64,000 bases of DNA from Pseudomonas paracarnis (GCF_904063055.1 NZ_CAJFCN010000005.1:372001-436000); one strand, 5' to 3'; counted from the stretch's first letter, positions 1-10,422 are shown. Made by a program: numbers and translations. The notes: generated by a model not told the origin, from the letters alone.

Positions 1-1089
1 CAAGTCCGCAAAGCGCAGCTCCAGCAGTGGGAAGGGCTGGGAGAAGGTCGCGCGGTTATAGAGGATGGCATCCACCACCAGTGCCCCGGCGAACTCGGGG
101 TGGCTGCGCACCACCAGGTTGCTGCTCTTGATATGGGTAATGTCGACCCGCGATGGCACGGTGCACCCCAGTTTCGGGCATAGCGTCTGGAACCACGGGC
201 GATAGGCGTCCTGGCGGGCCAGGTCGTCGAACTGGTAGGCGATGTACTGGCCGGCCAGGCCGGCGGCGGCGAGTACGACCAACAATATCCAGAGCAGACG
301 GCGACCCCAGCCTGACGGACGCTTCTGCGCATACAGGTGCAGGGGGTCGTCTTCCAGGTCCTGGAGCAACTCGTCGTGTACACCGGCCTCCGTTCGCGCG
401 CGCTTGCGTCGCGCGAACGCGCGGTCTTCGGGTTCAGGCTCATCGTGCTCGTCGCGGGTGGGTGTCAGCGGCGGGTCGAGGTCGTCATCCACGGTAGTGG
501 CGTGCAGAGCTGGTTCGTCAGCGAGTTCGTCGACGTGGGCAGACATGGACGGTTCGGTGCGCTGTTTGGACGCAGGTGCCTTAACCGGCTCGGGCTCTTC
601 TTCTGGTGCCTGTGCACGCTCTTCGGGTGGCTCACTGAACAGGCTGGCCGCCCATTTTTCTTCCTCGGCCTTGACCGTGTCGCGGCTGGCACTGAAGGAC
701 TCTTCCTTTTGCCGACGGTCGGCGCCTGGCTGGCGACGTTCTGCGCCCACTGCCTGGGTGTGCTGGATCTCGCGACGTTCCAGCCTGGCCAGTTCCTTGT
801 CCAGGTTATCCAGGTCCAGCTCTTCGGCCGTCCACTGCTTCTGGCTGATGGCCCGCGGTGGCGGGGGAGGCATTTCGACAGTCGGTTCGGCGGCCGGCTC
901 GGCGGTGGTCGGCACTTCAGGCTCCGGCGCAGACGCCTGGGCCCGTTGCTCCAGCAACTGGCGAGCGGCGTTGAATACTTGCAGGCACGAGCCGCAACGC
1001 ACCACGCCGCGAGCCACGCTCAACTGAGCGTGGTTGACGCGAAAACGCGATTGGCAATGTGGGCACTGGGTGACGAAACTGTCGGTCAT
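1..1089 (-). CDS. Zinc-ribbon DUF3426 membrane protein, cut by window edge
   Basis: The reading frame starts at the ATG complementary to 1087-1089 and runs off the left edge, so the C-terminus is missing. The N-terminus carries two CxxC pairs (C9/C12 and C32/C35) in a short zinc-ribbon of the MJ0042/DUF3426 type. A long charged, Pro/Glu-rich linker follows, then one hydrophobic segment near residues 262-282 and the start of a folded extracytoplasmic domain. It is the gene after prmA on the same strand, with a gap of about 30 bases, so the two are probably cotranscribed. The family has no established biochemical function. The domain assignment is firm and the role is unknown. Confidence 0.85.
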   Translation of the reverse strand, partial: MTDSFVTQCPHCQSRFRVNHAQLSVARGVVRCGSCLQVFNAARQLLEQRAQASAPEPEVPTTAEPAAEPTVEMPPPPPRAISQKQWTAEELDLDNLDKELARLERREIQHTQAVGAERRQPGADRRQKEESFSASRDTVKAEEEKWAASLFSEPPEERAQAPEEEPEPVKAPASKQRTEPSMSAHVDELADEPALHATTVDDDLDPPLTPTRDEHDEPEPEDRAFARRKRARTEAGVHDELLQDLEDDPLHLYAQKRPSGWGRRLLWILLVVLAAAGLAGQYIAYQFDDLARQDAYRPWFQTLCPKLGCTVPSRVDITHIKSSNLVVRSHPEFAGALVVDAILYNRATFSQPFPLLELRFADL

Positions 1090-1119
1090 GCGGCCATCCG
1101 ATTCAGGCAAGCGCTCATT

Positions 1120-1998
1120 CTAGCGCCGACGACCGCTGATGCGTACCCAGCCATCACGGTTGGCGATCGGGTCCAGCTCGAAGTCCTTGGCGTAGGCCGC
1201 AGCCACGTCTTCACCTTGCTCGGCGAGGATGCCCGACAGCGCCAGGCGCCCGCCCGGCTTGACCAGGCTCGACAGTTGCGGCGCCAGCGACACCAGTGGC
1301 CCGGCGAGGATATTGGCCACCAGCACATCGGCCTGAACCTGGGGCAGGTCCTCAGGCAGGTAGAGTGGGAATTTGCCTTCGGCAATGTTGTTGCGCCCGG
1401 CGTTATCGCGGGAGGCTTCCAGGGCCTGCACGTCGATATCGGTACCCACGGCCTCCTTGGCGCCCAGCAGCAGGGCGGCGATGGCCAGGATCCCCGAGCC
1501 GCAGCCGAAGTCCAGTACGTTGCTGTCGGTCAGGTCCTGGCCGTCCAGCCATTCCAGGCACAGGGCGGTGGTCGGGTGCGTGCCGGTACCGAACGCAAGG
1601 CCCGGGTCCAGCAGCAGGTTGACGGCGTCTGGCTCGGGAGCAGCGTGCCAGCTTGGCACGATCCACAAGCGCTGGCCGAAGCGCATGGGCTGGAAGTTAT
1701 CCATCCAGCTGCGTTCCCAGTCCTGGTCTTCGATGACTTCGCTGTGATGCTCGGGTAGCGGGCTGCCGGTGAGCAGTTCCATATGGGCCAGAACGGCAGC
1801 GGCGTCGGTGCCGTCTTCGAACAGGGCCAGCAAGTGGGTGTGGGACCACAGCGGCGTGGTATTGAGTTCCGGCTCGAAGATCGGCTGGTCTTCGGCGTCC
1901 ATGAAGGTCACCGACACAGCACCCACTTCGAGGAACGCGTCTTCGTAGGTTTCGGCTTGTTCTGGGCTGATGGCGAGACGGACTTGCAGCCAAGGCAT
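1120..1998 (-). CDS. prmA: Ribosomal protein L11 methyltransferase
   Basis: This 292-residue protein is the normal length for PrmA, the cytoplasmic SAM-dependent enzyme that methylates ribosomal protein L11. It shows the expected [14 protein letters not shown] stretch (131-144) and the SAM-binding motif VLDFGCGSG (161-169). The open frame extends upstream, but the start [10 protein letters not shown] at 1998 is chosen because AAAGGTG lies just ahead of it and homologues start there. It is upstream of the DUF3426 gene and downstream of the accC terminator on the same strand. Nothing is unusual about it. Confidence 0.96.
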   Translation of the reverse strand: MPWLQVRLAISPEQAETYEDAFLEVGAVSVTFMDAEDQPIFEPELNTTPLWSHTHLLALFEDGTDAAAVLAHMELLTGSPLPEHHSEVIEDQDWERSWMDNFQPMRFGQRLWIVPSWHAAPEPDAVNLLLDPGLAFGTGTHPTTALCLEWLDGQDLTDSNVLDFGCGSGILAIAALLLGAKEAVGTDIDVQALEASRDNAGRNNIAEGKFPLYLPEDLPQVQADVLVANILAGPLVSLAPQLSSLVKPGGRLALSGILAEQGEDVAAAYAKDFELDPIANRDGWVRISGRRR

Positions 1999-2091
1999 GG
2001 CGGGCACCTTTGAAAAAAATGAATGTGCGGCGGGCAGGCCGCGAAAGCGCGCAAGTTTACGCGAGAGCAAGCCAGAAGACGACTGCGCCGA

Positions 2092-2124
2092 CGATCGTTC
2101 CCACGCGGAGCGTGGGAACGATCG
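2092..2124. repeat. REP-like palindrome, CGTTCCCACGC type
   Basis: A near-perfect palindrome with arms CGATCGTTCCCACGC and GCGTGGGAACGATCG around GGA. Related palindromes occur at 22575-22599 and 50096-50126, so this is a dispersed extragenic repeat and not a gene-specific operator. Confidence 0.8.
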
Positions 2125-2143
2125 GGGGTCGGTGGCCCATAAA

Positions 2144-2173
2144 CAACAAAACCGCCCGAAGGCGGCTTTGTTG
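2144..2173 (-). terminator. Intrinsic terminator after accC
   Basis: Read on the minus strand, the sequence just after the accC stop forms a GC-rich stem (GCCGCC/GGCGGT) closed by a TTCG-type loop and followed by TTTTGTTGTTT. This is a standard rho-independent terminator ending the aroQ-accB-accC unit. Confidence 0.8.
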
Positions 2174-2183
2174 GGTGGAGCAC

Positions 2184-3545
2184 TTACTGGTTGGCCAGCT
2201 TGTGTTCCAGGTAGTGAATGTTCACACCACCTTCGCAGAAGCCTTCATCACGAACCAGATCCCGATGCAGCGGGATGTTGGTCTTGATGCCGTCGACCAC
2301 GATTTCGTCCAGGGCGTTGCGCATACGGGCCATGGCCTCGTCGCGAGTGGCGCCCCAGGTGATCAGCTTACCGATCAGCGAGTCGTAGTTGGACGGAACC
2401 TTGTAGCCGCTGTACAGGTGCGAATCCACACGTACGCCGTTGCCGCCGGGCGCGTGGAAATGCTTGACCAGGCCAGGGCTTGGGATAAAGGTTTTCGGGT
2501 CTTCGGCGTTGATGCGGCACTCCAGCGAGTGGCCGTGCATCTTCACGTCGTCCTGGGTGAACGACAGCACGTTACCGGCGGCGATGCTCAGCATCTCCTT
2601 GACGATGTCGATACCGGTGACCATCTCCGATACCGGGTGCTCTACCTGCACACGAGTGTTCATCTCGATGAAGTAGAAACGGCCGTTCTCGTAGAGGAAC
2701 TCGAAGGTGCCGGCACCACGGTAGTTGATATCGATGCAAGCCTTGACGCAGCGTGCCAGGACTTCCTGACGCGCCTTTTCATCCAGGCCCGGAGCCGGAG
2801 CTTCTTCCAGGACTTTCTGGTGGCGACGTTGCAGCGAGCAATCGCGGTCGCCCAGGTGGATAGCGTGGCCCTGGCCATCGGACAGTACCTGGACTTCCAC
2901 GTGACGTGGGTTGGTCAGGTACTTCTCCAGGTAGACCATCGGGTTGCCGAACCAGGCGCCCGCTTCGGAGCGGGTCTGCTTGGCGGCTTCGATCAGGTCT
3001 TCTTCCTTGTGCACCACGCGCATGCCGCGACCACCACCGCCACCGGCGGCCTTGATGATCACCGGGTAGCCGACTTCGCGACCAATGCGCAGAGCGGTTT
3101 CCTCGTCTTCAGGCAGTGGGCCGTCGGAGCCTGGAACGGTGGGCACACCGGCCGCGATCATGGCGTCCTTGGCCGAGACCTTGTCGCCCATCAGGCGAAT
3201 GGTTTCGGCTTTCGGGCCGATGAAGGCAAACCCGGATTTTTCCACCTGTTCGGCGAAATCGGCGTTTTCCGCGAGGAAGCCGTAGCCGGGGTGGATGCCA
3301 TCGGCGCCGGTCACTTCTGCCGCAGCGATGATGTTCGAGACTTTCAGGTACGAGTTCGTGGCCAGTGGCGGGCCGATGCAGATGCTTTCGTCCGCCAGCT
3401 TCACGTGCATCAATTCGGTATCGGCCGTCGAGTAAACAGCGACGGTCTTGATGCCCTCTTCCTTACAGGCGCGCAGGATACGCAGCGCGATCTCGCCGCG
3501 GTTGGCGATCAGGACTTTTTGCAGTTTCTTCGCAGGTTTCAACAT
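2184..3545 (-). CDS. accC: Acetyl-CoA carboxylase, biotin carboxylase subunit
   Basis: AccC carboxylates the biotin on AccB using ATP and bicarbonate, the first half-reaction of malonyl-CoA synthesis for fatty acids. The 453-residue ATP-grasp protein shows the glycine loop (168-174), the [12 protein letters not shown] segment (232-243) and the [10 protein letters not shown] active-site stretch (294-303). The frame opens a few codons earlier, but MLKPAKKLQ at 3545 is taken as the start because the conserved core [10 protein letters not shown] follows at once. It lies 17 bases after accB and ends at a clear terminator. Confidence 0.97.
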   Translation of the reverse strand: MLKPAKKLQKVLIANRGEIALRILRACKEEGIKTVAVYSTADTELMHVKLADESICIGPPLATNSYLKVSNIIAAAEVTGADGIHPGYGFLAENADFAEQVEKSGFAFIGPKAETIRLMGDKVSAKDAMIAAGVPTVPGSDGPLPEDEETALRIGREVGYPVIIKAAGGGGGRGMRVVHKEEDLIEAAKQTRSEAGAWFGNPMVYLEKYLTNPRHVEVQVLSDGQGHAIHLGDRDCSLQRRHQKVLEEAPAPGLDEKARQEVLARCVKACIDINYRGAGTFEFLYENGRFYFIEMNTRVQVEHPVSEMVTGIDIVKEMLSIAAGNVLSFTQDDVKMHGHSLECRINAEDPKTFIPSPGLVKHFHAPGGNGVRVDSHLYSGYKVPSNYDSLIGKLITWGATRDEAMARMRNALDEIVVDGIKTNIPLHRDLVRDEGFCEGGVNIHYLEHKLANQ

Positions 3546-3562
3546 CGAAGGCGCTCCGCGGT

Positions 3563-4027
3563 TCAAACGATGGTGAACAGCGGCTGGTCGTACTCAACCG
3601 GCTGACCGTTTTCTACCAGGATGGATTCGATGACGCCGGCTTTTTCCGCGGTGATGTGGTTCATCATTTTCATCGCTTCAACGATGCAGATGGTGTCACC
3701 CACTTTCACGGTTTTGCCCACTTCAACGAAGGCTGGCGAGGTCGGTGCCGGGGTGCGGTAGAACGTACCGACCATTGGCGACTTGACCACGAAGCCGTTC
3801 AGCGCAGGCGCGGCTGGGGCGGCAGGTGCAGTGGCGGCGGCAGGCGCGGCAGCCGGAGCAGCAGCGGCTGGAGCCGGCGCTTGCATCTGTGGCGCGTAGA
3901 ACTGTTGGGCCGGGGTCTTGCTGTGACGGCTGATCCGTACGGACTCTTCGCCTTCCTTGATTTCCAGCTCGTCGATACCGGATTCTTCCAGCAGTTCGAT
4001 CAGTTTCTTAACTTTACGGATATCCAT
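3563..4027 (-). CDS. accB: Acetyl-CoA carboxylase, biotin carboxyl carrier protein
   Basis: This 154-residue carrier protein bears the biotin that AccC carboxylates. The biotinylation motif is EAMKMMN, with the acceptor lysine at about residue 120 in a C-terminal lipoyl/biotinyl fold. A flexible Ala/Pro-rich linker covers about residues 40-77. The gene sits between aroQ (24 bases upstream) and accC (17 bases downstream), the usual pseudomonad arrangement. Length and motif are normal. Confidence 0.97.
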   Translation of the reverse strand: MDIRKVKKLIELLEESGIDELEIKEGEESVRISRHSKTPAQQFYAPQMQAPAPAAAAPAAAPAAATAPAAPAAPALNGFVVKSPMVGTFYRTPAPTSPAFVEVGKTVKVGDTICIVEAMKMMNHITAEKAGVIESILVENGQPVEYDQPLFTIV

Positions 4028-4051
4028 GAATCATCAACTCCCAAGGGTCGG

Positions 4052-4507
4052 TCAGGGGCGTTTAGCCTGTTCTTCAATGTGTTCCAGGGCGGCCTCCAGG
4101 GCCAGTCGGTAACCGCTGGCGCCAAGGCCGCAGATCACTCCTACCGCTACGTCGGAGAAGTAAGAGTGATGGCGGAAAGCTTCGCGTTTGTGCACGTTCG
4201 ATAAATGCACTTCGATGAATGGGATGCTCACCGCCAGCAGCGCGTCACGTAATGCAACGCTTGTATGCGTAAAAGCGGCGGGGTTGATCAGAATAAAGTC
4301 CACGCCTTCGCCGCGCGCGGCATGGATACGATCAATCAATTCATACTCGGCATTGCTTTGCAGGTAGAGCAAATGGTGGCCGGCTTCACGTGCCCGTCGT
4401 TCCAGGTCGAGGTTGATCTGATCGAGGGTTACTGCCCCGTAGACGCCCGGTTCGCGGGTGCCAAGCAGGTTCAGGTTGGGTCCGTGAAGAACCAGTAAGG
4501 TCGCCAT
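4052..4507 (-). CDS. aroQ: Type II 3-dehydroquinate dehydratase
   Basis: AroQ dehydrates 3-dehydroquinate to 3-dehydroshikimate in the shikimate pathway. The 151-residue protein has the type II signatures [17 protein letters not shown] (8-24, catalytic Tyr23), [17 protein letters not shown] (74-90) and [15 protein letters not shown] (98-112). It is the first gene of the aroQ-accB-accC unit. The enzyme is a cytosolic dodecamer in other bacteria. No anomalies were seen. Confidence 0.97.
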   Translation of the reverse strand: MATLLVLHGPNLNLLGTREPGVYGAVTLDQINLDLERRAREAGHHLLYLQSNAEYELIDRIHAARGEGVDFILINPAAFTHTSVALRDALLAVSIPFIEVHLSNVHKREAFRHHSYFSDVAVGVICGLGASGYRLALEAALEHIEEQAKRP

Positions 4508-4803
4508 TGGCTGTTCCTTGTTATTGGTGTGGGTGCGTCAGAACCCGGCGACTATGCCGCAAAGCCTTTGTGACTGTCCAGTTCTATGCAGTAGCCGGCA
4601 CGATTAGCGAGGATTGCGCAAAATTTGTGACTGTGGTCTTAGATCCAGTCATCGCTAATACGGCACTGAGATCGCTGGAGACTCATTGTGGGAGCGGGCT
4701 TGCTCGCGAATGCGGTGGATCAGCTAAAGATGCATTGACTGACACACCGCATTCGCGAGCAAGCCCGCTCCCACATTTGGTCCACACCGGTCGGGATATC
4801 GGG
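4508..4803. other. Intergenic region upstream of aroQ, contains a REPIN
   Basis: About 300 bases between the aroQ start and the stop codon of the chemoreceptor gene. It must hold the aroQ-accBC promoter. I could not identify -35/-10 boxes with confidence. The left part (4687-4775) is a REPIN. Confidence 0.6.
4687..4775. repeat. REPIN, GGGAGCGGGCTTGCTCGCG type
   Basis: Two inverted REP arms (TGTGGGAGCGGGCTTGCTCG at the left and its complement at the right) flank a short spacer. The arms pair almost perfectly. The same arm type recurs at 62427-62515 and forms the right arm of the REPINs at 40794, 41044 and 41296. Confidence 0.9.
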
Positions 4804-6765
4804 TCAGACGCGGAAGGCTTGCACGGCGGTAGTCAGTTGCCCGCCCAGTACCAGCAGGTGTTCGCCCTGGCTACGGCCCTGGCCAATGCGCAGTAAATTA
4901 TCCTCACCCAATTGATGTATCCGTTCACTGTTGTCGCGAATCTCGCTCACGGCTCCACTTTGCTGCGCGGTCACATCGGCAATGCGTACGGCGGTATCCG
5001 AGATGGTCTGGATCGCGCCGACGATTTCATCCAGCGCGCCATCCGCCGCCTGGGCCTGCTGGGCGGTGGCTTCGGCGTGTTCGACCTGGGCGCGCATGCC
5101 TTCTACCGACTGGTGCGCGGCGGTTTGCAGGCCGGCGATCAGGCCCTGGATTTCGGCAGTGGCACCGGCGGTACGCTGGGCCAGGGAGCGCACTTCGTCG
5201 GCCACCACGGCGAAACCACGCCCGGCCTCACCGGCGCGGGCGGCTTCGATGGCGGCGTTGAGCGCAAGCAGGTTGGTCTGGTCGGCAATCGAGCGAATCA
5301 CCGTGAGCACGCCGCCGATGGTGGCGGACTCTTCGGCAAGTTTCTCGATCATCTGCGCGTTTTGCTGCACTTCGCCCACCAGCGCATGCAGCCCGGTGAG
5401 GCTCAGGCCGATCACACGCTGGCCTTGCTCCACGGCCTGGCCCGCACTGCGGCTGGCGCCGGCCGCCTGGCTGGCATCCCCGGCAACTTGCTGGATGGTG
5501 GCTTCCAACTCACCCAGGGAATCACGGATTTGCGCGGTGTCGCCGGCCTGGCGTTCGGCGCCGTCGTGCAGGCCGCTGCTCAGTTCGGCCAGGGCGCGGC
5601 TGCTGCCCGCCACTTCTTCGGCATTGCCGCGGATGGTGCTTACCAAATCCACCAGATAGGCGCGCAGGCGGTTGAGGGAGGCCTCGATATCGTGCAGTTC
5701 ACGGTTGGTCTTGCCCAGGGCAATCGGTTGGCTGAAGTCGCCTTCGGCCCAGGTCGACAAGGCGGGTGCCAGGTTGGTCAGTACGCGCGCCAGGCGGCGT
5801 TGCAGGGTGTCGATCAGCAATGCGATCAGCAGGATCAGGCCAATCATCACGCCCTGCATCACGCGTACTTCGCCCTGGATCCTGGCATGTTGCGCGCGCA
5901 CCACGGGTTCCAGGCCGGCGATGGCTTGTTGCACGTTAGTGATTTTAAGGTGGGTGCTGGCGGCGAGATCGGCGCGTTGCTGGATCTGTTCACGGGTGCG
6001 CTGCAGCTCGGCGGGGTAGCGGGTCAGCAGGCTGTTGAGTTCGCGCTTGAGGTCGACGCCGGTGTCCTGAGCTTCGGTTTTTTCGGTGTTTTCCAGCCCC
6101 ATCAGCGCGGAAAAATCATCGGTGTTGGATTCAGCGCTGGCCTTTATTCCCAATAGGGGCAGTTGCGCGAGCAGGTCGGCCTGGGTTCGCAGGTTAGTCA
6201 CCTCCCGCTCGACATCAGCAGCCAACTCGGCGCGCCCGCTGCTGACCAGCTTGTCGCGGGCCAGGGACAGTTTGCCCAAATGTTGCGAGGCGGCGAGCAG
6301 CGGCGACATATAGCGCGCAGCCTCCGCGGAATTGACGCCGCTGGCGTACTGGCTCAGTTGTTCCAGGTTTGCGCCCAGTTCACGTTCGGCTTGCAGCAAC
6401 AGCGCTTGCGGGTCGCCAGCCAATTTACCGGCGGCCAACAGGTCAGTCTTGCTGAAGGTCTCCAACTCCACGAGGCTGGGCCGCAGGCTTTGCGCCAATT
6501 CGGGCGGCAGTTCGCCCAGTTGCAGCTGCAGGCTTTCCAGGCTCTGGGTGGCACTGCTCAGGCGCAGGGCATCCCCGCTGGCCAAGTAGTCCTCGATGTT
6601 TCGGGCGGCCTGGTTTTGAAAAATCTGGGACAACCCCAGGTAGCGCTCCATCAACAAGTACGGGCGCTCCAGCGCCCGTTGCGACCACCACAGCGTCGCG
6701 CCGAGGGCCAGGCACACGGCCACCAGCAGAAGGGTATTGAGATTGGTCAGCAGCTTCAGGCGCAT
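4804..6765 (-). CDS. Methyl-accepting chemotaxis protein (CtpL-like by context)
   Basis: An inner-membrane chemoreceptor of about 653 residues. TM1 is near residues 8-26, followed by a long helical periplasmic region, TM2 ([13 protein letters not shown]), a HAMP segment and a cytoplasmic MCP signalling domain. The hairpin tip contains [20 protein letters not shown] and then [15 protein letters not shown], which contacts CheA/CheW. No C-terminal CheR-binding pentapeptide is visible. The start is uncertain: the ATG at 6765 is chosen, but an in-frame TTG four codons upstream (6777) is possible and neither has a good ribosome site. Its place next to the GcbA-type gene matches ctpL (PA4844) of P. 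aeruginosa as I remember it. The ligand is not readable from sequence. Confidence 0.9.
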   Translation of the reverse strand: MRLKLLTNLNTLLLVAVCLALGATLWWSQRALERPYLLMERYLGLSQIFQNQAARNIEDYLASGDALRLSSATQSLESLQLQLGELPPELAQSLRPSLVELETFSKTDLLAAGKLAGDPQALLLQAERELGANLEQLSQYASGVNSAEAARYMSPLLAASQHLGKLSLARDKLVSSGRAELAADVEREVTNLRTQADLLAQLPLLGIKASAESNTDDFSALMGLENTEKTEAQDTGVDLKRELNSLLTRYPAELQRTREQIQQRADLAASTHLKITNVQQAIAGLEPVVRAQHARIQGEVRVMQGVMIGLILLIALLIDTLQRRLARVLTNLAPALSTWAEGDFSQPIALGKTNRELHDIEASLNRLRAYLVDLVSTIRGNAEEVAGSSRALAELSSGLHDGAERQAGDTAQIRDSLGELEATIQQVAGDASQAAGASRSAGQAVEQGQRVIGLSLTGLHALVGEVQQNAQMIEKLAEESATIGGVLTVIRSIADQTNLLALNAAIEAARAGEAGRGFAVVADEVRSLAQRTAGATAEIQGLIAGLQTAAHQSVEGMRAQVEHAEATAQQAQAADGALDEIVGAIQTISDTAVRIADVTAQQSGAVSEIRDNSERIHQLGEDNLLRIGQGRSQGEHLLVLGGQLTTAVQAFRV

Positions 6766-6818
6766 GCGGGGTTTCAACCGACGGCAAGAGATAAGCGCCT
6801 GAATTTATTGCGTTTGTA

Positions 6819-8489
6819 TTACAGCGTTATGACCGAATCGGTGGATTCTGGTGAAAAGATGGCACTTTGCTTTGATGTGCGAGCGGCTTGCACGCGGTTG
6901 CGTCCGGCGTCCTTGGCGCGGTAGAGCGCTTCGTCAGCCTGAGCGGCCATCATCAGGCTGTCGGAATCGTCGCACAGCTCCACCAGGCCGGCGCTGAAGG
7001 TGCACCACAAATCCTGCGGTTGGGCGGGGTAGTGGATTTCTGCAAAGCGCCGGCGAATGTCGTCTAGCACCTTGCAGGCCGATTCCAGGTCGGTGTCGGG
7101 CATCACGATGGCGAACTCTTCACCGCCGTAGCGGCCGATGTAATCGGTCTTGCGCAAACGCTGCTTGAGAAACAGTGCCAGGCTCTTGATCACCCGGTCG
7201 CCCATGGGGTGGCCGTGGCTGTCATTGACGCGCTTGAAGTGGTCGATATCGAGCATGGCAAAGCTAAGAGGCTTGTTCTCGCGGCGGGCGCGGAAGCTGC
7301 AATCTTCGAGCAGTTGCAGGATATGCGTGTGGTTGTACAGCCCGGTGAGGCTGTCGCGCACCATCCGCGCCTTCAAGTTGCGCGCACGCGACGCCCGGTT
7401 GCGCACAGTGGTGATCAGGTGACGCGGTTTGATCGGTTTGGTGAGGAAATCGTCACCGCCCTCGCTCATCGCATCCAGTTGCTTATCCAGGTCGTCCTCA
7501 GCCGACAGGTAGATGATCGGCACGCTGACGTAGCGGTCGTTGTGGCGAATCACCTTGGCCAGTTCGGTGCCGGTACAGGCAGGCATGTACATGTCGAGGA
7601 TGATCAGGTCGGGTTGGAAATCCGCCAGCTCGGCCATGGCCTGGATCGGTTCGATCAAGGTGCGGGTGATAATCCCGGCACTGTTGAGCAGGCGTTCGGT
7701 GTGCAGCGCCTGGGCCCGCGAGTCGTCGATGATCAGCACTTTGTACGGTTCGTACTGGGCCGCGCAGGTCAGCACTTCGATCTTTTCCAGCAGGCTTGAG
7801 GCTTCCAGGGTACCGGTCAGGAACTCTTCGCCACCGGCGCGCACGGCGGCCAGGCGCGTCGGGGTGTCGGTTTCGTGCAGGCTGAAAAACAACAGTGGCA
7901 GCTTGTGCTCCAGGCCCTCTTGGGCTTCTGCGGCGAGCTTCAGGCCCAGGCCTGTGCCGCAGAAGTCCACGTCCATCACGATCGCCGACGGCAAACGCTC
8001 GGCCATGGCCGCGCGAAAGGCGGCGACGCTGTCCAGGGCGTGGGCGCTCATGCCAAAGAATTCGAGCTGCTTGGCCAGGCGCTCGGCGCGGTCATGGTCG
8101 GCGAGCATCACATAGATCGGCTTGCGCATCGGCGGCAGGAAGGTTTGCTCAAGCTGGTCGCCCTGGCGCAGGCCGGTGCGGGACAGGCGTTGCATCAAGC
8201 GGTTGAGCTCGGTGATCAGTTGGCTGCTCAGGCGGCCACGGTTCTCGTCCACGGCTTGCAGGGATTCACTGATATGCCGTGCCAGTTGCGTGTGTTCGGG
8301 CTGTTCGAAGCGTTCGGCGAAGCGCTGCAGGCGCAGGTTGGCTTCGCTGAGTTCGGAAAAGTCGGCGTTCGACCACTCGCTGCGTTGCAGGCGCTGCCAG
8401 ATCTCAAGAATTTGACGTGCCTGATGAATTACCCGCTGGGCAAAGTGCTGCTTGAGACGCTCGCGGCTGGGGTCTTCTGACTCGGTCAT
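6819..8489 (-). CDS. gcbA: Diguanylate cyclase with two receiver domains
   Basis: The protein should make cyclic-di-GMP. From the start at 8489 (556 residues), an N-terminal helical part is followed by a first receiver domain (AIVMDVDFCG, Asp about 173), a second receiver (LIILDMYMP, Asp about 299) and a C-terminal GGDEF domain. That domain has an intact active site GGEEF (455-459) and an inhibitory I-site RKTD (446-449) five residues before it. Architecture and gene neighbours match GcbA/PA4843, known for promoting early surface attachment in P. fluorescens. Starts at 8513 and 8570 are also open and none has a strong ribosome site, so the N-terminus is uncertain. Confidence 0.88.
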   Translation of the reverse strand: MTESEDPSRERLKQHFAQRVIHQARQILEIWQRLQRSEWSNADFSELSEANLRLQRFAERFEQPEHTQLARHISESLQAVDENRGRLSSQLITELNRLMQRLSRTGLRQGDQLEQTFLPPMRKPIYVMLADHDRAERLAKQLEFFGMSAHALDSVAAFRAAMAERLPSAIVMDVDFCGTGLGLKLAAEAQEGLEHKLPLLFFSLHETDTPTRLAAVRAGGEEFLTGTLEASSLLEKIEVLTCAAQYEPYKVLIIDDSRAQALHTERLLNSAGIITRTLIEPIQAMAELADFQPDLIILDMYMPACTGTELAKVIRHNDRYVSVPIIYLSAEDDLDKQLDAMSEGGDDFLTKPIKPRHLITTVRNRASRARNLKARMVRDSLTGLYNHTHILQLLEDCSFRARRENKPLSFAMLDIDHFKRVNDSHGHPMGDRVIKSLALFLKQRLRKTDYIGRYGGEEFAIVMPDTDLESACKVLDDIRRRFAEIHYPAQPQDLWCTFSAGLVELCDDSDSLMMAAQADEALYRAKDAGRNRVQAARTSKQSAIFSPESTDSVITL

Positions 8490-8787
8490 ATCCTGACTAC
8501 TGTGAGGGTGCATGCTGAGGTCGACTGATGGCTCTATGCTAGCACCTCTTTTCTGATAGATGAGTGTCATACGTCAATTAAGTCTGCATGCCAGAGATTC
8601 AGTTATTGACCGGCTGGTCGCCCAGCGTAAAAGGTGTGCATCCTTTATAGTCCAAGCGGCCCGGTGCGCCACTTTCGTGTAAAAGCCCCGCACCGATGGG
8701 CACGATGGGGTAGGGTTGTGGTCGGAATGTCTGAACGCACCCGGACAATTGACGTGCATGAACTCAAGTGATTGAAAGGATATCGCC
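8490..8787. other. Divergent intergenic region between gcbA and DUF2333 gene
   Basis: It must contain both divergent promoters. A TATAGT hexamer at 8646-8651 could be a -10 box, but I see no matching -35 at 16-18 bases. No repeat or small gene is supported here. Confidence 0.4.
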
Positions 8788-9855
8788 ATGCTGGACTGGA
8801 AAAACCGCGAAGGCAGTGCCAAAGGCCCCGCCCCTGAGCCCAAGTCGGCCAACCGCAGCTATTTTCGCAACCTGCTGATGAGCCGGGCGTTGCTCAGCAT
8901 CATCGGCTTGTACCTGCTGGTCACCGGTGGCCTGGGTTGGTACTGGAGCCAGGAGCCGGCGCTGTTTCCGGTGCAGCAAAACGCCCAGCTTGCCGCCGAG
9001 AAGGAAGGCAAGCAGATGGTGGTGGGTTACACCACCGTTGAAACACTCAAGACCGTGGTCGGCACCTTGCTGAACAAGCCAGGCGGCTACATCTCCAACG
9101 ACCGTTTCCCTCCGGGCTTGTGGATGGACAATATGCCGAGCTGGGAGTACGGCGTGCTGGTGCAGGTGCGTGACCTTACCCGCGCCCTGCGTAAAGACTT
9201 CGCCCGCTCCCAGTCGCAGTCGGCTGAAGACGCTGACTTGGCCAAGGCCGAGCCGCGCTTCAACTTCGATAACAAGAGCTGGGTGCTGCCTTCCAGTGAG
9301 TCGGAATATCAGGAAGGCATCAATTCCCTGAGCCGCTACGAAGCGCGCCTGTCTGACCCGAACCAGCGCGGCGCGCTGTTTTATGCGCGTGCCGACAACC
9401 TCAACAACTGGCTGGGTGATGTGGCCACCCGTTTGGGTTCGTTGTCCCAGCGTCTGTCCGCCAGCGTAGGCCGGGTCAAGTTGAACACTGCGCTGAAAAC
9501 CGAGGCGCTGGCGCCGGGTGAAGTGCCGCAGGTTGATGAAGAAGTGGTGGAAACCCCATGGATGCAAATCGACAACGTGTTCTACGAAGCGCGCGGCCAG
9601 GCGTGGGCCCTGTCCCATCTGTTGCGTGCCATCGAAGTCGACTTTGCCGACGTACTGGCCAAGAAAAACGCCACCGTCAGCGTGCGCCAGATCATTCGTG
9701 AGCTAGAGGCCTCGCAGGAACCGGTATGGAGTCCTATGATTCTTAACGGCAGTGGCTTCGGCGTACTGGCGAACCATTCGCTGGTGATGGCCAACTACAT
9801 TTCCCGGGCAAACGCTGCAGTGATCGACTTGCGTCAGCTCCTCAACCAGGGTTGA
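8788..9855 (+). CDS. DUF2333 family inner-membrane protein
   Basis: A 355-residue protein with a polar N-terminus, one membrane segment near residues 32-51 (LLSIIGLYLLVTGGLGWYW) and a large soluble domain, probably periplasmic. It belongs to the DUF2333 family, which has no assigned function. It corresponds in position to PA4842. The start is supported by GAAAGGATATCGCC before the ATG. The stop TGA overlaps the ATG of the NUDIX gene (TGATG), which suggests translational coupling. Confidence 0.88.
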   Translation: MLDWKNREGSAKGPAPEPKSANRSYFRNLLMSRALLSIIGLYLLVTGGLGWYWSQEPALFPVQQNAQLAAEKEGKQMVVGYTTVETLKTVVGTLLNKPGGYISNDRFPPGLWMDNMPSWEYGVLVQVRDLTRALRKDFARSQSQSAEDADLAKAEPRFNFDNKSWVLPSSESEYQEGINSLSRYEARLSDPNQRGALFYARADNLNNWLGDVATRLGSLSQRLSASVGRVKLNTALKTEALAPGEVPQVDEEVVETPWMQIDNVFYEARGQAWALSHLLRAIEVDFADVLAKKNATVSVRQIIRELEASQEPVWSPMILNGSGFGVLANHSLVMANYISRANAAVIDLRQLLNQG

Positions 9856-10394
9856 TGATGGACGCTACTCAAAAGGAGGCCGCACACCGAGCGGCTTCCG
9901 ATGCTGAACTGATCTGCTGGGTCGACGAGCAGGACCACCTGCTCGGCCACCTGGTCAGGTCCGACCTGCGCCAGCGCGGCTTGATTGGCCGCTGCACGTT
10001 TATCTTCCTGTTCAATTCCAAAGGCGAGTTGTGTGTGCACCGGCGCACGCTCAGCAAGGCGTTGTATCCAGGGTATTGGGATACGGCGGCGGGTGGGATG
10101 GTGGCCGAAGGTGAGAGCTATGCCGTTTCGGCAGCCCGCGAGCTGGAAGAGGAATTGGGCGTCAGCGGTGTGCCCTTGACCGAACATGACCATTTCTATT
10201 TTGAGGATGGCGACAGTCGGCTTTGGTGCAAATCCTACTCTGCCGTCTGGGACGGCCCCCTGCGCCTGCAGCCCGAGGAGGTCATGGAAGCGCGGTTTTT
10301 AAGCATCGAAATCATCCAGCAAGAGGCCGAACAAAAGCCCTACTGCCCGGACGCCCAGGAAGGCTTGCGGCGCTATCTGGCCTCGCGTCGCTAA
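9855..10394 (+). CDS. NUDIX hydrolase, YfcD-like
   Basis: A 179-residue protein with a complete Nudix box: G81-x5-E87, then R95-E-L-E-E-E-L-G-V103. The helical RELEEELG coordinates Mg2+ for hydrolysis of a nucleoside-diphosphate-linked substrate. The N-terminal layout (WVDEQDHLLG, then FNSKGELCVHRRTLSK) resembles the YfcD/IDI-like branch. The substrate cannot be deduced. The ATG at 9855 overlaps the stop of the DUF2333 gene and has CAGGG upstream; an adjacent ATG at 9858 is equally possible. Confidence 0.9.
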   Translation: MMDATQKEAAHRAASDAELICWVDEQDHLLGHLVRSDLRQRGLIGRCTFIFLFNSKGELCVHRRTLSKALYPGYWDTAAGGMVAEGESYAVSAARELEEELGVSGVPLTEHDHFYFEDGDSRLWCKSYSAVWDGPLRLQPEEVMEARFLSIEIIQQEAEQKPYCPDAQEGLRRYLASRR

Positions 10395-10422
10395 AGTTGC
10401 AAAAAATGGCGCCATTTGGCTC

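Noticed and set aside
4507..4896. 129-codon plus-strand open frame upstream of aroQ
   Set aside because: It runs through a REPIN and into the chemoreceptor gene in antisense, has no ribosome site and no recognisable domain.
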